From NCBI GenBank assembly GCA_001189345.1, contig LFKV01000001.1:124001-188000 (forward strand): 64,000 bases of DNA, given 5' to 3'. The notes under the pieces are model-generated. The model did no database searches and was not told the DNA's origin. It saw only the letters and a program-made list of their open reading frames with translations. Shown here piece by piece: positions 32,210-41,523 of this stretch. The DNA is from Candidatus Paraburkholderia kirkii (GTDB lineage: Bacteria; Pseudomonadota; Gammaproteobacteria; Burkholderiales; Burkholderiaceae). The first letter of the stretch is position 1; each line of letters begins with the position of its first letter. Made by a program: the position numbers and the translations under genes.

Positions 32210-33323
32210 TTCCATTGCGTCATTGAATTGGCACTGGTCGAATCCGGCGCGAAGGATCGTCATATTTCCACTTGATCGGTTTCGGGTTCTTGTTGTGTTC
32301 GCGGATGTATCGGCATCAGTTTGCGATCCCAATCCTTCACCGAAGTGAAGATGCCGCGAGCGATCACTTCACGCTGAATGCGCGAGAACCAGTTCTCCAC
32401 CTGGTTGAGCCACGACGAGTAGGTCGGCGTGAAGTGCAGGTGCACGTTGCGCTGCGCATCAAGGAAGTCGGCAACCCGCTGCGTCTTATGGCTGCTGACG
32501 TTGTCGCAGATCGCGTGGATTTCCCGGCGTTTGGGCTGGCTGGCGACGACGTCGGTCAGGAAGGCCACGAACTGCTCGCTGGTGTGGCGCGCCACCGTCT
32601 TGCCCAGCACCTCGCCGGTGGCAGTATTGAACGCCGCGAACAGGCTGAGCGTGCCGTTGCGCTTGTACTCGAAGCCGTGACTCTCGGCGCGCCCGGGCGA
32701 CAGCGGCAGCATACGGTCCTTGCGATCGAGTGCCTGGATCGCGGTCTTCTCGTCCACGCAGAACACCGCTGCGTGCGCCGGCGGGTTCAGGTACAGCCCG
32801 ATCACGTCGGCTGCCTTGGTCTCGAAGTCCGGGTCGTTGGAGACCATGTGCCGCTCCAACTGCTGCGGCTTGATGCCGTGCTTGCGCCAGATGCGCTGCA
32901 CGGCCGAGACCGATACGTCGCCGAGTTCTGCTGCGAGCTTGTAGCTACTCCAGTGTGTCGAACCGTCGGCGGGTTTGTGCTTGAGGGTGCACTTGAGCAC
33001 CCGCGCTTCCAGTTTGGCCGGTGGCTGCGTAGGCGCCCGCCCGCGGTGCCGGGCGTACATGCCGGCTAGTCGCTCGCTGAGGAAGCGCCCCGACCAGCGT
33101 GCGATGAAGCGCGAATCGCAACCCAGTGTGCGCATGATACTGTCGCGCGATTCGCCGTCCTCGAGCATCAGGATCAACTTTGCGCGTCGCACGTCCGCCG
33201 CACGCACCGTTCGGCTGCGCGCCGCCGACAACAGTTGCTCACGTTCGATATCTGTCAGGTTCATTTTGACCCATGACCTGTATCTGAACACAGACAGGGT
33301 GCTAATTCAATAACGCAATGGAC
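32210..33323 (-). mobile_element. IS630-family insertion sequence, copy 2 (inverted)
   Basis: A 1114-base element bounded by TA at 32208-32209 and 33324-33325. It has inverted ends CCATTGCGTCATTGAATTGGCAC (left) and the imperfect partner (right, GCGTTATTGAATTAGCAC on the minus strand). Orientation is opposite to copy 1. The coding region gives the same protein residue for residue, including the C-terminal frameshift. Confidence 0.88.
32260..33264 (-). CDS. IS630-family transposase, copy 2 (C-terminus frameshifted)
   Basis: The product is identical to that of copy 1: MNLTDIEREQ start, helix-turn-helix region, and the DDE core with CVDEKTAIQAL, ICDNVSSHKTQRV and NQVENWF. It ends early at the same place because of the same extra C after DRKLM. 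Identity of both copies, including the lesion, points to recent duplication of an already shifted element or to gene conversion between the copies. Confidence 0.85.
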   Translation of the reverse strand: MNLTDIEREQLLSAARSRTVRAADVRRAKLILMLEDGESRDSIMRTLGCDSRFIARWSGRFLSERLAGMYARHRGRAPTQPPAKLEARVLKCTLKHKPADGSTHWSSYKLAAELGDVSVSAVQRIWRKHGIKPQQLERHMVSNDPDFETKAADVIGLYLNPPAHAAVFCVDEKTAIQALDRKDRMLPLSPGRAESHGFEYKRNGTLSLFAAFNTATGEVLGKTVARHTSEQFVAFLTDVVASQPKRREIHAICDNVSSHKTQRVADFLDAQRNVHLHFTPTYSSWLNQVENWFSRIQREVIARGIFTSVKDWDRKLMPIHPRTQQEPETDQVEI

Positions 33324-33400
33324 TAGGCTTAAACATAGGCAGAAGACTACCTCAAAATTTAAGCGTCACCGCATGTCCGGCTTTTGCGGGAGACGGCCCA
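33324..33400 (+). repeat. ~77-base repeat unit, copy B
   Basis: TAGGCTTAAACATAGGC to AGACGGCCCA. It differs from copy A (27488-27565) at only a few positions. It joins a truncated IS630-type transposase at 33401. Before the proposed inversion the two copies would have faced each other around IS630 copy 2. Confidence 0.8.
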
Positions 33401-33615
33401 GTCACTTCCACTTCACCCCGCTGCACGCGAGTTGGGTCAATCAGATCGAACTGTGGTTTGCCCGCTATACGCGGTGGGTGCTACGCCATGCCAATCATAC
33501 CAGCACGGCGCATCTGCGCGAGCGCACCGAGCAGTTTATGCACGAGCATAATCAGGCAGCACGCCCCTACACATGAACTTTCCGGGGCTATCCGTTGCAA
33601 ACGGGCACATCGTAA
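33401..33615 (+). pseudogene. Remnant of a second, different IS630-type transposase (C-terminal piece)
   Basis: The frame encodes FHFTPLHASWVNQIELWF and LRHANHTSTAHLRERTEQF, the end of an IS630 DDE domain with the last catalytic Glu. It then reads PYT and a TGA at 33574-33576, where relatives have Trp. The same frame continues FRGYPLQTGTS to TAA 33613-33615. The 5' two-thirds is missing, cut at the 77-base repeat. Distinct from the two complete IS630 copies. Confidence 0.75.
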
Positions 33616-33628
33616 TCGAGAGACAGAC

Positions 33629-33928
33629 ATGCCAGCCATACCCACTAAGCATTACGCGACTGAACTCCAGCGTCAACTGCGCAGCTTGCTCGGCCATGAG
33701 CAGATCGTCACACAAACCTACGGGCGGCACCTGCTGATCAAACGTCTCGACGATGACGAACCGACTGTTGTGGCGCGCCTTACCGAGCTCGCCCGGAATC
33801 GTTATAGTGCAGCCTTTCGCAGCCAAACCGGCCGATGGGAACCGCTGCCGGGCACAGGTTCGCTCCACGAGATGGCCGAGATCGTCGTCACGCTCCTACA
33901 GCCATATTTGCAGCGCGATAATTATTAA
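33629..33928 (+). CDS. Small protein of unknown function
   Basis: A 99-residue open frame starting at ATG 33629 with agagacagac upstream. It begins MPAIPTKHYATELQRQLRSL and ends LQPYLQRDNY. It has a plausible soluble alpha/beta composition with no transmembrane segment or known motif. I do not recognise the family. It lies 14 bases after the IS630 remnant on the same strand, so it could be an accessory gene of that element or a host gene exposed by it. Codon usage looks less GC-extreme than neighbours. Confidence 0.6.
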   Translation: MPAIPTKHYATELQRQLRSLLGHEQIVTQTYGRHLLIKRLDDDEPTVVARLTELARNRYSAAFRSQTGRWEPLPGTGSLHEMAEIVVTLLQPYLQRDNY

Positions 33929-34167
33929 AGCCATTTAAGGGATATTGTACTAGCGGATTGATTTGCCGATGTTTTCGGGGAGCCGCGATAGTGCGCTGCG
34001 GCAAGAGCGCGCAGGCGCGTTCGCGACAATCGACCGCACTGTTTCGAGGACCGCGCGCAAGATTCCGGAACAACTTTTACGATGCGTCGTCGCAAGTCCT
34101 TCGATGCGCGCGGGTACCATAATGGCTCTTGAGCACGCGCGCTGCGCGGACACGAAGGAGAAGCATC

Positions 34168-35036
34168 ATGCGCCTCGATGACGAAGCGGAAAGCCAGAAC
34201 GTCGAAGACCGGCGCGGCGGGGACGGCTTTCGGGTCGGCGGCGGATCGATCGGCATCGGCACGATCATCATCGCGCTCGCGGCGTCGTATTTCTTCGGCA
34301 TCAATCCGATGACCATCATCAACGGCGCGCAGGTTCTGCAGGGCAGCGCGCCGCAGCACCAGGCGGCGCCCGCCAATGCGCCGCCCGCCAACGATCCCAG
34401 CGCCGTGTTCGTGCGCCGCGTGCTCGGCAACACGGAGCGCACCTGGCAGCACATCTTCCGCACGCAGTTCAATCAGGACTATCCGCCGCCGAAGCTCGTG
34501 CTCCTTACCGGCGGCATGCAGACCGCGTGCGGCATGGGACAGACGGCGATGGGCCCGTTCTACTGTCCCGCGGACCGCAAGGTCTACATCGATCTCTCCT
34601 TCTATCGCGAGTTGCGCGACCGCTTCGGCGCGGGCGGTGACTTCGCGCAGGCCTACGTGATCGCGCACGAGGTCGGTCATCACGTGCAGAACGTGCTCGG
34701 CATCTCGGACAAGGTCGATCGCGCGCGCGGATGTCGCCCGAGCAGGCGAATGCGCTGTCGGTGCGCGTCGAGTTGCAGGCGGACTGCTTCGCGGGCGTGT
34801 GGGCCGCGGTCGCGCAGCGCGACAACGCCAAGCTGATCGAGCCCGGCGACTTCGAGCAGGGGCTGAACGCGGCGGGGGCCATCGGCGACGACCGACTGCA
34901 GCAGCAGTCGCAGGGGCGCGTCGTGCCCGAGGCGTTTACGCACGGCACGAGCGCTCAGCGCCAGCGCTGGCTGCGCCGCGGCCTGGCGAGCGGCGACGTG
35001 AGCCAGTGCGACACGTTCTCGGCTCGCTCGCTCTGA
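34168..35036 (+). pseudogene. YpfJ-type neutral zinc metallopeptidase, frameshifted
   Basis: This is a membrane-anchored predicted zinc peptidase. It begins MRLDDEAESQNVEDRRGG with a transmembrane helix (IGTIIIALAASYFF), then GMGQTAMGPFYCPADRKVY and the zinc motif [10 protein letters not shown]. After SDKVDRAR (~34722) the frame is lost. The third-ligand region ([19 protein letters not shown]) and C-terminus are in another frame ending at 35036. One indel separates the HEVGHH helix from its Glu/Asp ligand. Start ATG 34168 has a strong aaggag. Confidence 0.82.
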
Positions 35037-35259
35037 GCCTCCGAGACGGCCGGCGCTCCGCACCTCGAATTGGACTATGCTGAATGATCGCCGCGGCAGC
35101 CGGCGGGCCGTGCCTAAGTCCCGTGCTTACAAACACTGACAGTGCCGTCGCCTCAATTTCATTAGAATCACTGTTTTTCCGGGGGCGGCCAGCCGTGCCG
35201 CGTGTCGTGGCGCCGACCGTATGGATCGGTACGCGGACCGGAGCACTCACGTATCTTTC

Positions 35260-36273
35260 ATGAAGCGAATTCTGATCGTCAAAGTCACGTCGCTCGGCGA
35301 TATCGTCGAGACACTACCGGTCGTCTCCGACTTGCGGCGCGCGTTTCCTTCCGCGAAAGTCGACTGGGCCGCCGACGCCGCCTTTGTCGACATCATCCGC
35401 TGGAATCCCGGCGTCGACCGCGTGCTGAGCGCGCCGCTGCGCAAGTTCAAGAAGGCGCGCAACTGGAACGATCTGAAGGAAATCGCCGGATCGATCAGCG
35501 AGTTGCGCGCCGAGAAGTACAACGTGATCGTCGATATTCACGGCGTCTACAAGAGCGCGATCATCGCGTTCATCGCACGGGGAAAACTCCGCTTCGGCTA
35601 TCTGAACCAGGATCTCGGGGAGCGCGGCGCGGCCTTCGCGTACAACGCACGCTTCGGCCCGCGCCCGCATACCGACGCATGGCGCGGCATGCGCGTGAGC
35701 GTCGCCGAGGCGCTCGGCTACGCGTTCGACGAGACGCCCGACTACAACGTGCGCCTGCCGGCGCTCGCGCGTAGCCTGGATATCCCGCGCGGCGTGCCCA
35801 TCGCGATGCTGTTCCATGCGACTTCCGCGGACATCAAGAAGTGGCCCAAGGAGCATTGGGGCGAAGTGGGGCGCTGGCTCGTCGCGCGCGGTTATTCGAT
35901 CGCCTTGCCTTGGGGCACGGAAGGCGAGCGCGGGGAAGCGCAGGCCATCGCCGCGCTCGTGCCGGGCGCCCTGGTGCTGCCGAAACTGAGCGTCGAGGAG
36001 TGCGCGCACTGGATCGAAGCGTCGGAACTGGTCGTCGGCGCCGATACCGGGCTTGTTCACCTCGCGCATGCATTGCAGCGCCGCACGGTGATGTTGTTCG
36101 CGGTGACATCGCGCGAGCATTTCGGCGTGAACGCGCCGGGGCGTTCGGTCTCCGTCGGCGATCAAGGTGCGCCGCCCAACGTGCCGCAGGTTCTGGCGGC
36201 GATCGAGAGCGTGATGGGCGCGCCCTCGCAGGCGGTTCCCGGTTCGGCTGAAACGGGCGCAATGGTTCGCTAG
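35260..36273 (+). CDS. waaC: Lipopolysaccharide heptosyltransferase I
   Basis: WaaC adds the first L-glycero-D-manno-heptose to Kdo2-lipid A in the LPS inner core. It is a GT9 glycosyltransferase of 337 residues beginning MKRILIVKVTSLGDIVETLP. It has IKKWPKEHWGEVGRWL, the nucleotide-sugar site LVVGADTGLVHLAHAL and SREHFGVNAPG. The ATG at 35260 is chosen because upstream codons are not family-like. It is intact, consistent with retention of the LPS core while surrounding genes decay. Confidence 0.92.
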   Translation: MKRILIVKVTSLGDIVETLPVVSDLRRAFPSAKVDWAADAAFVDIIRWNPGVDRVLSAPLRKFKKARNWNDLKEIAGSISELRAEKYNVIVDIHGVYKSAIIAFIARGKLRFGYLNQDLGERGAAFAYNARFGPRPHTDAWRGMRVSVAEALGYAFDETPDYNVRLPALARSLDIPRGVPIAMLFHATSADIKKWPKEHWGEVGRWLVARGYSIALPWGTEGERGEAQAIAALVPGALVLPKLSVEECAHWIEASELVVGADTGLVHLAHALQRRTVMLFAVTSREHFGVNAPGRSVSVGDQGAPPNVPQVLAAIESVMGAPSQAVPGSAETGAMVR

Positions 36274-36310
36274 GCGCGTCCCGCGTTAAAACTTTTATGC
36301 GCATAAAACT

Positions 36311-36358
36311 TTTTTAGCCGGACCGGCGCGGTAGGAACGGCCACGCTTCGGCTAAAAA
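36311..36358. repeat. Inverted repeat TTTTTAGCCG / CGGCTAAAAA downstream of waaC
   Basis: Ten-base arms at 36311-36320 and 36349-36358 with a 28-base GC-rich loop. They are preceded by a 16-base perfect palindrome TTTTATGCGCATAAAA at 36293-36308. It could form a terminator-like structure for waaC, or be a protein-binding site. Confidence 0.45.
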
Positions 36359-36452
36359 ATCAGCGCGCCAACGTAAAACTTGCCGCACGGCACTTGACGG
36401 CAGCGTGGTCAGGTACGACGATTATGAAAATACTTGAGAATCGTCCTACAAG

Positions 36453-37362
36453 ATGGCCGAAGAAACCGTTCTGGAAGCGCACCCGTCGCTGGTTCGGCTG
36501 AACGCTTCCGACATTCCGTTGAATGCATCGCTCGAATGGCCGATCGTCGCCGCCGACGGCTCGCCGCTGTTCGATGCGGGTGACGTCGTGCCGGACGCCG
36601 CCGTGCGCGATTTCATGTTTCGGCACTTCGAGCCGCATCGGGTGATTCCGCAGCCGGCGCCGGACGTTCGTTAGAACGAAGCGGACGAGGAACAGCCGCT
36701 GACTTTCGAAGATATCGGCCTCTCCATCGGTGCGCGTGTCGGCTTGCGCGGCACCGGCGGCACCGGGTCTGCCATGTATGCAAGCCGCGTGATCGGTTTT
36801 TCGGCTCCGCGCCGCAACGGCGAGCGATCGTTGTTCGTCACCCAACCGCTGATGGCGGGCTTCGACCCGCTGGAGCTCGTGGTCGGCGAGCAGGTGGATC
36901 TGGTCGCGCTCACGGGGTGCGGCGTGTTCCGTTTCGCGTGCACGGTCGATGCGACCTGTCGCGAGCCATTCAACATTCAACTATGTGGTGCTGTCGGCGC
37001 CGGGCGCGATCCGCAAGCTGCGCACGCGCAAATTTGCCCGCATGCCCACGCGCCTTGCCGCGCATTTTTCCGCCAGCGGCAAAGAGGACGATGTCCGGCA
37101 ACTGGGCCGTGTGAGCGACATCAGTCCTTACGGTATGTCGCTGACGGTCATGCAGCCGAGCGCGCGCGTCGGCGACCATCTGGATCTCTCGTTTCGATTC
37201 ACTACCGATGGCGCCGACGTCAGGATCGACACCATCGCGATCGTGCGCCACGTCGGCATGCCGGACCCGGCCGATCACAGCGCGGCTTACGGGCTCGAGT
37301 TCGGGTCGCTCGAGCCGTCGCAGCGTATCGCGCTGAAGTCGTTCATGGCGGAACACAGCTAG
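36453..37362 (+). pseudogene. YcgR-like PilZ-domain flagellar brake protein, nonsense codon and frameshift
   Basis: This was a c-di-GMP effector with an N-terminal YcgR/PilZN domain and a C-terminal PilZ domain. The frame from ATG 36453 stops at TAG 36672-36674 (after PAPDVR), then continues in frame (ADEEQPLTFEDIGLSIGARV) to about 36970. There a frameshift moves the PilZ part (RKFARMPTRLAAHFSASG, GRVSDISPYGMSLTV) to another frame ending at 37362. The conserved RxxxR and D/NxSxxG motifs are still visible. Two lesions make it dead. Its loss fits reduced flagellar control. Confidence 0.8.
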
Positions 37363-37407
37363 GATCGAGCGGCGCCCGCCAGGCTTCGGGCGGACGGGGG
37401 ACGCGGC

Positions 37408-38064
37408 TCAGCTTCCCGGAAAGCCGTCCGGGAAAAGGCGCTCGACCGCCGCCTCGAAATGCTGGACCGGCGCGGCGCCGCGCAAGGCGATCGGCGGCGG
37501 CGGTTCCTGGCCAGGCGCGGCTTCACGCGACAGCACTGCGAACGGCACGCCGCTCACGCCGAGTTTCTTCGCGAATTCCTCATCTTCGATCACGAGATCG
37601 GTGTAGGTGCCCTCATCGAGCGCCTCTTCGAGCAGCTCCGGATCGACGCCGCACGTCGCCGAGATGTCGAGCAGCGCATCGGTATCCCCGATGTCGATGT
37701 CTTCCTCGAAGTACGCCTTGAAGATCGCGCGATGCACGACGTCGAAGCGGCCGGACTCGCGCGCGAACATCGCCGTCTCGAAAGCCTTGCGGCTGTGCGG
37801 CGCGACGGGCGGCAGACGCATCGACACGCCGCGCTCCTCGGCGAGCGGCCGGACCGAGTTTTCCCAGGCGTCGAGAATTTTTTCGCTATTGGGATCGAGC
37901 AGGGGTGTCGGTTCGGGACGCAACTCGAACGCGTGCCAGCGGATCTCGACCGCATCGCCGTATGCGTTGCGGAACTGATCGAGCACGGGCGTCTCCAGAT
38001 AGCAGAACGGACAGACGAAGTCCGACCAGACGTCGATAATATACAGAACAGGCGTGGATGCCAT
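37408..38064 (-). CDS. DsbA-family (FrnE/2-hydroxychromene-2-carboxylate-isomerase-like) dithiol oxidoreductase
   Basis: This is a cytoplasmic thioredoxin-fold protein of the FrnE group. It has 218 residues with the active site CPFC in VWSDFVCPFCYLETPVLDQF. A helical insertion follows (ERGVSMRLPPVAPHSRKAF, IFKAYFEEDIDIGD), then the cis-Pro loop GVSGVPFAV. ATG 38064 is the first start giving the family N-terminus (MASTPVLYIIDVW). It is intact. The substrate is unknown. It may take part in thiol-disulfide exchange or glutathione-linked stress response. Confidence 0.85.
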   Translation of the reverse strand: MASTPVLYIIDVWSDFVCPFCYLETPVLDQFRNAYGDAVEIRWHAFELRPEPTPLLDPNSEKILDAWENSVRPLAEERGVSMRLPPVAPHSRKAFETAMFARESGRFDVVHRAIFKAYFEEDIDIGDTDALLDISATCGVDPELLEEALDEGTYTDLVIEDEEFAKKLGVSGVPFAVLSREAAPGQEPPPPIALRGAAPVQHFEAAVERLFPDGFPGS

Positions 38065-38210
38065 GTAAGCCTCAGGAGCGAACGGCGCGCAAGGCGCCGT
38101 TGAACGAGATTCGGCGAACGCCGCGAGCGAGGGGCGACCGCAAATCGGTATGTTAGCGCGAGCCGCCTCCGGGCGCGCGGCTTTGCCTTCAGCGCGCTCA
38201 TTGCGCAGCG

Positions 38211-39548
38211 TCAGAAGCCGCCGTCGATTTCGATCCTGCTGCCGTCGAAGAAGTGCGACAGATGAAACGCGCGCGGATCGACGAGGGGCGGCGCGTCGTT
38301 CGCGACGAGGTCGGCCATCAGCCTGCCCGCGCCCGGCCCAATGCCGAACCGTGGCCCGAAAAACCCGTCGCGATGAACAGCCCCGGCAGGCGCTCGACAC
38401 CGGAGATGGCCGGCACGGCATCGGGCGTCACGTCGATGTAGCCGGCTCATGCCTGTTCCACGCGCAGTTGAGCGAGCGTCGGGAAGATCGAGCGGAACTC
38501 GGCGAGCGCCGCTGCGTTGAAGGCTTGGTTCGGCGCGGGGTCGAGCGTGCGTACCGTCTCGAAGACGGTCGGCCGGTCGAGCGGCCAGCGCCGCGGCCGT
38601 CGCAGCTCCTCGAAGAAACGCGCATTCAGACCGAGCTTGAGCGAACCGATCTGGCTCTTGAGCGCGGGCAGGAACCGGGCGAAGAGGCGGATGTTGTCCG
38701 GCGTGAGGTCGTGGTAGCTGCGAAACGCGTTGGCGATGGTGTAGCCGCCGTCGAGCCGCTTGCGATAACCCATGTCCTGATTGCACGCGCTCACGTCGGG
38801 GCCGCCCTCGACGGGCGAAATGCGCATGACGGACGAGCGCACCATGAGCTGCAGCACGTCGACGCCGAGATTGCCCGCGAAGTATCGCGTCAATGCGCCG
38901 CCCGCCACGACCACGCTCGCGCAGCCGATGCGCCTCGGTGACCAAGCCGCTCACCGCGCCGCCGCTCGTCTCGATGCCGCGCACCGCGCAGGGCGTCAGC
39001 ACTTTCACGCCGCGTTCGCGGACGGCGGCGGCCATCGCGGGGAAGGCGCGTTGCGGCTTGGCGCGGCCGTCGCCCGGCGTATAGATGCCGCCCGCGAAGC
39101 GCCGCGCGGAGCCGGGCATGAGCGCGGCGGTCTCGTCCGGCGAGACGATGCGCGAGTCCAGCGCGTCGCGGCCCACGCGCGCCAGCGCGCGTTCGAGCCA
39201 TGCTTCGTGATCGGCGAGGGCTTTGGCGTCATCGGCGGCGTAAAGGATGCCGCACTCCCGAAACCCGGTGTCGATGCCGAGCTCGGCATCGATGCGCCGC
39301 CAGAGCTTCTGGCTTTCCAGGCTCAGTTCGAGTTCGCGCAGATCGCGATGCGTGGCGCGGCACCAGCCCCAGTTGCGGCTCGACTGCTCGCCGGCGACAT
39401 GGCCTTTTTCGCATACGGCGACCGAAAGGCCCTTTTCGGCGAGAGCGCGCGCCGTGCTGATGCCGATGACGCCACCGCCCACGATAACCACGTCGACGCG
39501 CTCCGGAAGCGTGCGGTCGTCGGCGATGCGTTCGGTGGGTGGGCCCAT
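38211..39548 (-). pseudogene. DadA-type FAD-dependent amino-acid/amine oxidoreductase, several lesions
   Basis: This is an FAD-binding Rossmann N-terminus (VDVVIVGGGVIGISTARALA), then SRNWGWCRATHRDL and VSPDETAALMPG. A frameshift near 38935 puts the substrate domain (VVAGGALTRYFAGNLGVDVL, GYTIANAFRSYHDLTPDN) in a second frame. That frame stops at TGA (plus strand 38447-38449), where relatives have Trp in QAWAGYIDVTPDAVP. Another shift near 38365 disrupts GFxGHGFGIGPG. At least three lesions. Its start is two to three bases after the HEPN-gene stop. Confidence 0.8.
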
Positions 39549-39550
39549 GT

Positions 39551-39832
39551 TTATAAAGTGCTCCTGAGGATGGTTGCCGCGAGTTCGGCGGATTGCGCCG
39601 CGAGCGCCTGGTCCGTATGACGAGGGCGACTCAATTGCGCGATCAGTTGTTCATGCAGGCCGCGCGCCTGCCCCACTGTACCGGGAACGGACAGCCGCCG
39701 ACGAAAAGCGGGCGCCGCATGGAACGCAACGTCATACGCGCGGCTGCGAACGGCCCGCGACCGAGGTTCGCCGACCGCATCGCGGAGCAGCGCGGTCTCG
39801 CCTTCGACGAATTCCCGTGCCGTGCCGCTCAT
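39551..39832 (-). CDS. Probable HEPN-domain protein (possibly truncated)
   Basis: A 93-residue product, MSGTAREFVEGETALLRDAV and so on. The segment SRAYDVAFHAAPAF matches the HEPN-type pattern R-x6-H (RAYDVAFH) with the preceding helix. It is followed by GTVGQARGLHEQLIAQL as in bacterial HEPN proteins of ~120-130 residues. HEPN proteins are often ribonuclease toxins or nucleotidyltransferase-controlled partners. The start ATG overlaps the stop of the upstream gene (ATGA), so it is coupled to it. The C-terminal ~20 residues do not resemble the family, so it may be truncated. The call is by eye from motif only. Confidence 0.5.
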   Translation of the reverse strand: MSGTAREFVEGETALLRDAVGEPRSRAVRSRAYDVAFHAAPAFRRRLSVPGTVGQARGLHEQLIAQLSRPRHTDQALAAQSAELAATILRSTL

Positions 39833-40593
39833 GCATGGGCTCTCTCGAAGTGAACGTCGAACGCGACGTCCATCACGTTATCCGCCTCGACATCTTCCAG
39901 CACGAGTTCGAAGTTCATGTCGTGCGCCTGCTCGAACGAAACGGGCACGTTCAGCACGTACGTGAGCCGCTAAAGACGCCTTCCCCGGAGCTCACGTGCG
40001 GAACGACCGAGGCCCGCAAACGGTGCCTCCGTAACACCGCGCCGGCAGTATCGAGATGCCGCGCGATCTGCTCGTCCGGGAAATGAGCGGCGATCAGGAT
40101 CGAATCCGCTTCCATCACCCGTCGCGTCGTTTCGTCGTCCCATTCGACGACGGCCGCACGTGCGCGTTCGATCAATCGCGCCGTGCGTCCGATCGCCCCT
40201 GCAAGCACGCCATACCGGGCGATTGCCGTGAGATCCGCGGTCCGCGGCTCCGTGAGCTCGCGATAGATCTCATGCGCCGCCGAGAACAACCCCGAGATTC
40301 AACCGCGTGATCATCCAGTTCTCGCGGCTCACGTTCGACTGTCCCAACGCGCTGCTGTTCCTGAACGCCGCTTCCGCGCCCTCGACATCGTTGAGCCCGT
40401 GCCACGAGCCTCTCAGTTCCCACGCGGCGCACGCGTCCGCGTGCATCAGCCGATCGATCTCGTGACGGATCGCGCGCCATTCGCGCGAGAGCGGGGAGAT
40501 TTCGGATGCGTCGATGAAGCGGGGCGGCGCGGCTTGCAGCGCGTTGATGCGATCGACGATCCGATGCGTGTTCGGTTGCGGTATGGCGTTCAT
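39830..40593 (-). pseudogene. Upstream partner of the HEPN gene: helical protein with distinctive C-terminal domain, two frameshifts
   Basis: It starts MNAIPQPNTHRIVDRINALQ (ATG at 40593) and reads through LRGSWHGLNDVEGAEAAF, a TPR-like helical region. A one-base G insertion near 40297 shifts frame. The next frame gives AAHEIYRELTEPRTADLTAI and DSILIAAHFPDEQIARHLD. A second shift near 39972 leads to TYVLNVPVSFEQAHDMNFEL and DNVMDVAFDVHFERAHA, ending at 39830. About 254 residues originally. I do not recognise the family. It overlaps the HEPN gene by four bases, which suggests a two-gene functional unit. Confidence 0.6.
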
Positions 40594-41054
40594 TTCTTTT
40601 TGCCGGTGACACGAAAAGCGATGACCCCGCGACACGCCATGCGCGATTCGCGCATCGTCGAATCGACGGGTGAAGGCATGCTAAGTGAATCGTTCGCTTT
40701 TGACCATACGAATGAAATTGCTTTCCTGCAGCAAGCGCTCCGCGGCTCACCTCGATTCGCGGGAAACCGGCGTCACGCAAGGCGTTCGGGCCGGCATAGG
40801 CCGATTGTCATAAGCCGATTCGCAGGTCCGCTGCGCATGCTCGCGCGATCCGCTACGATGCAGAACGACGCGCTTGCCGACACTGACACTGTTTGCGCCA
40901 TCGGATAGAGCCGGCATCGCGCCGAATTGCAACCGTCATCGGGCGCGCCCGGCCAGGCACGGCGCGTGCGGATCGCCACGGCATGCGTGCTTCGCGCTCC
41001 GGATTCGCACGGGGCCGTTCATCACAATTCCACCTCATCTTCCGGAGAACTCTC
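40594..41054. other. Intergenic region between the HEPN pair and the OsmC gene
   Basis: These 461 bases separate divergent genes. There is an A/T-richer stretch around 40678-40730 (ttcgcttttgaccatacg) and a possible OsmC ribosome site (ccggagaact) just before 41055. No supported gene, RNA or obvious terminator. Confidence 0.45.
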
Positions 41055-41486
41055 GTGCAAAAGACAGCATCGGCGAAATGGAGCGGCGGCATCAAGGACG
41101 GCAAGGGTTTCATCTCGACGCAGACCGGCGTGCTCAACGAAGCGCCGTACGGCTTCAAGTCGCGCTTCGAGGAAGGTCCGGGCACGAATCCGGAAGAGCT
41201 GATCGGCGCGGCGCACGCGGGCTGCTTCACAATGGCGCTTTCTCTGCAGCTCGAACTGGCGGGCATAAAGGCCGAGAGCCTCGAAACGAACTCGACGGTC
41301 ACGCTGGAGAAGGACGGCGACGGCTTCACGATCACCGCATGCCAGCTCGATCTGAAGGCGAAGATTCCCGGCGCGGACAAGGCCGCCTTCGACCGGGCCG
41401 CGCAGTCGGCAAAGGAAGGCTGTCCGGTGTCCAAGCTCTTCGCGGGCAACACGAAGATCACGCTGAACGCCGAATTGGTTTCCTGA
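41055..41486 (+). CDS. osmC: OsmC-family peroxiredoxin-like protein
   Basis: This is an OsmC/Ohr-fold thiol peroxidase detoxifying organic hydroperoxides. It has 143 residues and begins QKTASAKWSGGIKDGKG. The peroxidatic Cys is in GAAHAGCFTMALSLQLEL (~residue 58) and the resolving Cys is in AKEGCPVSKLF (~residue 122). GTG 41055, downstream of a ggag, is chosen because it begins where family members start. A longer upstream frame has no similarity. It is intact. It lies between divergently placed pseudogenes. Confidence 0.9.
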   Translation: MQKTASAKWSGGIKDGKGFISTQTGVLNEAPYGFKSRFEEGPGTNPEELIGAAHAGCFTMALSLQLELAGIKAESLETNSTVTLEKDGDGFTITACQLDLKAKIPGADKAAFDRAAQSAKEGCPVSKLFAGNTKITLNAELVS

Positions 41487-41523
41487 GCGCGCCCTGCGTG
41501 GTCGGGCTACGCGGACGGGCGGC

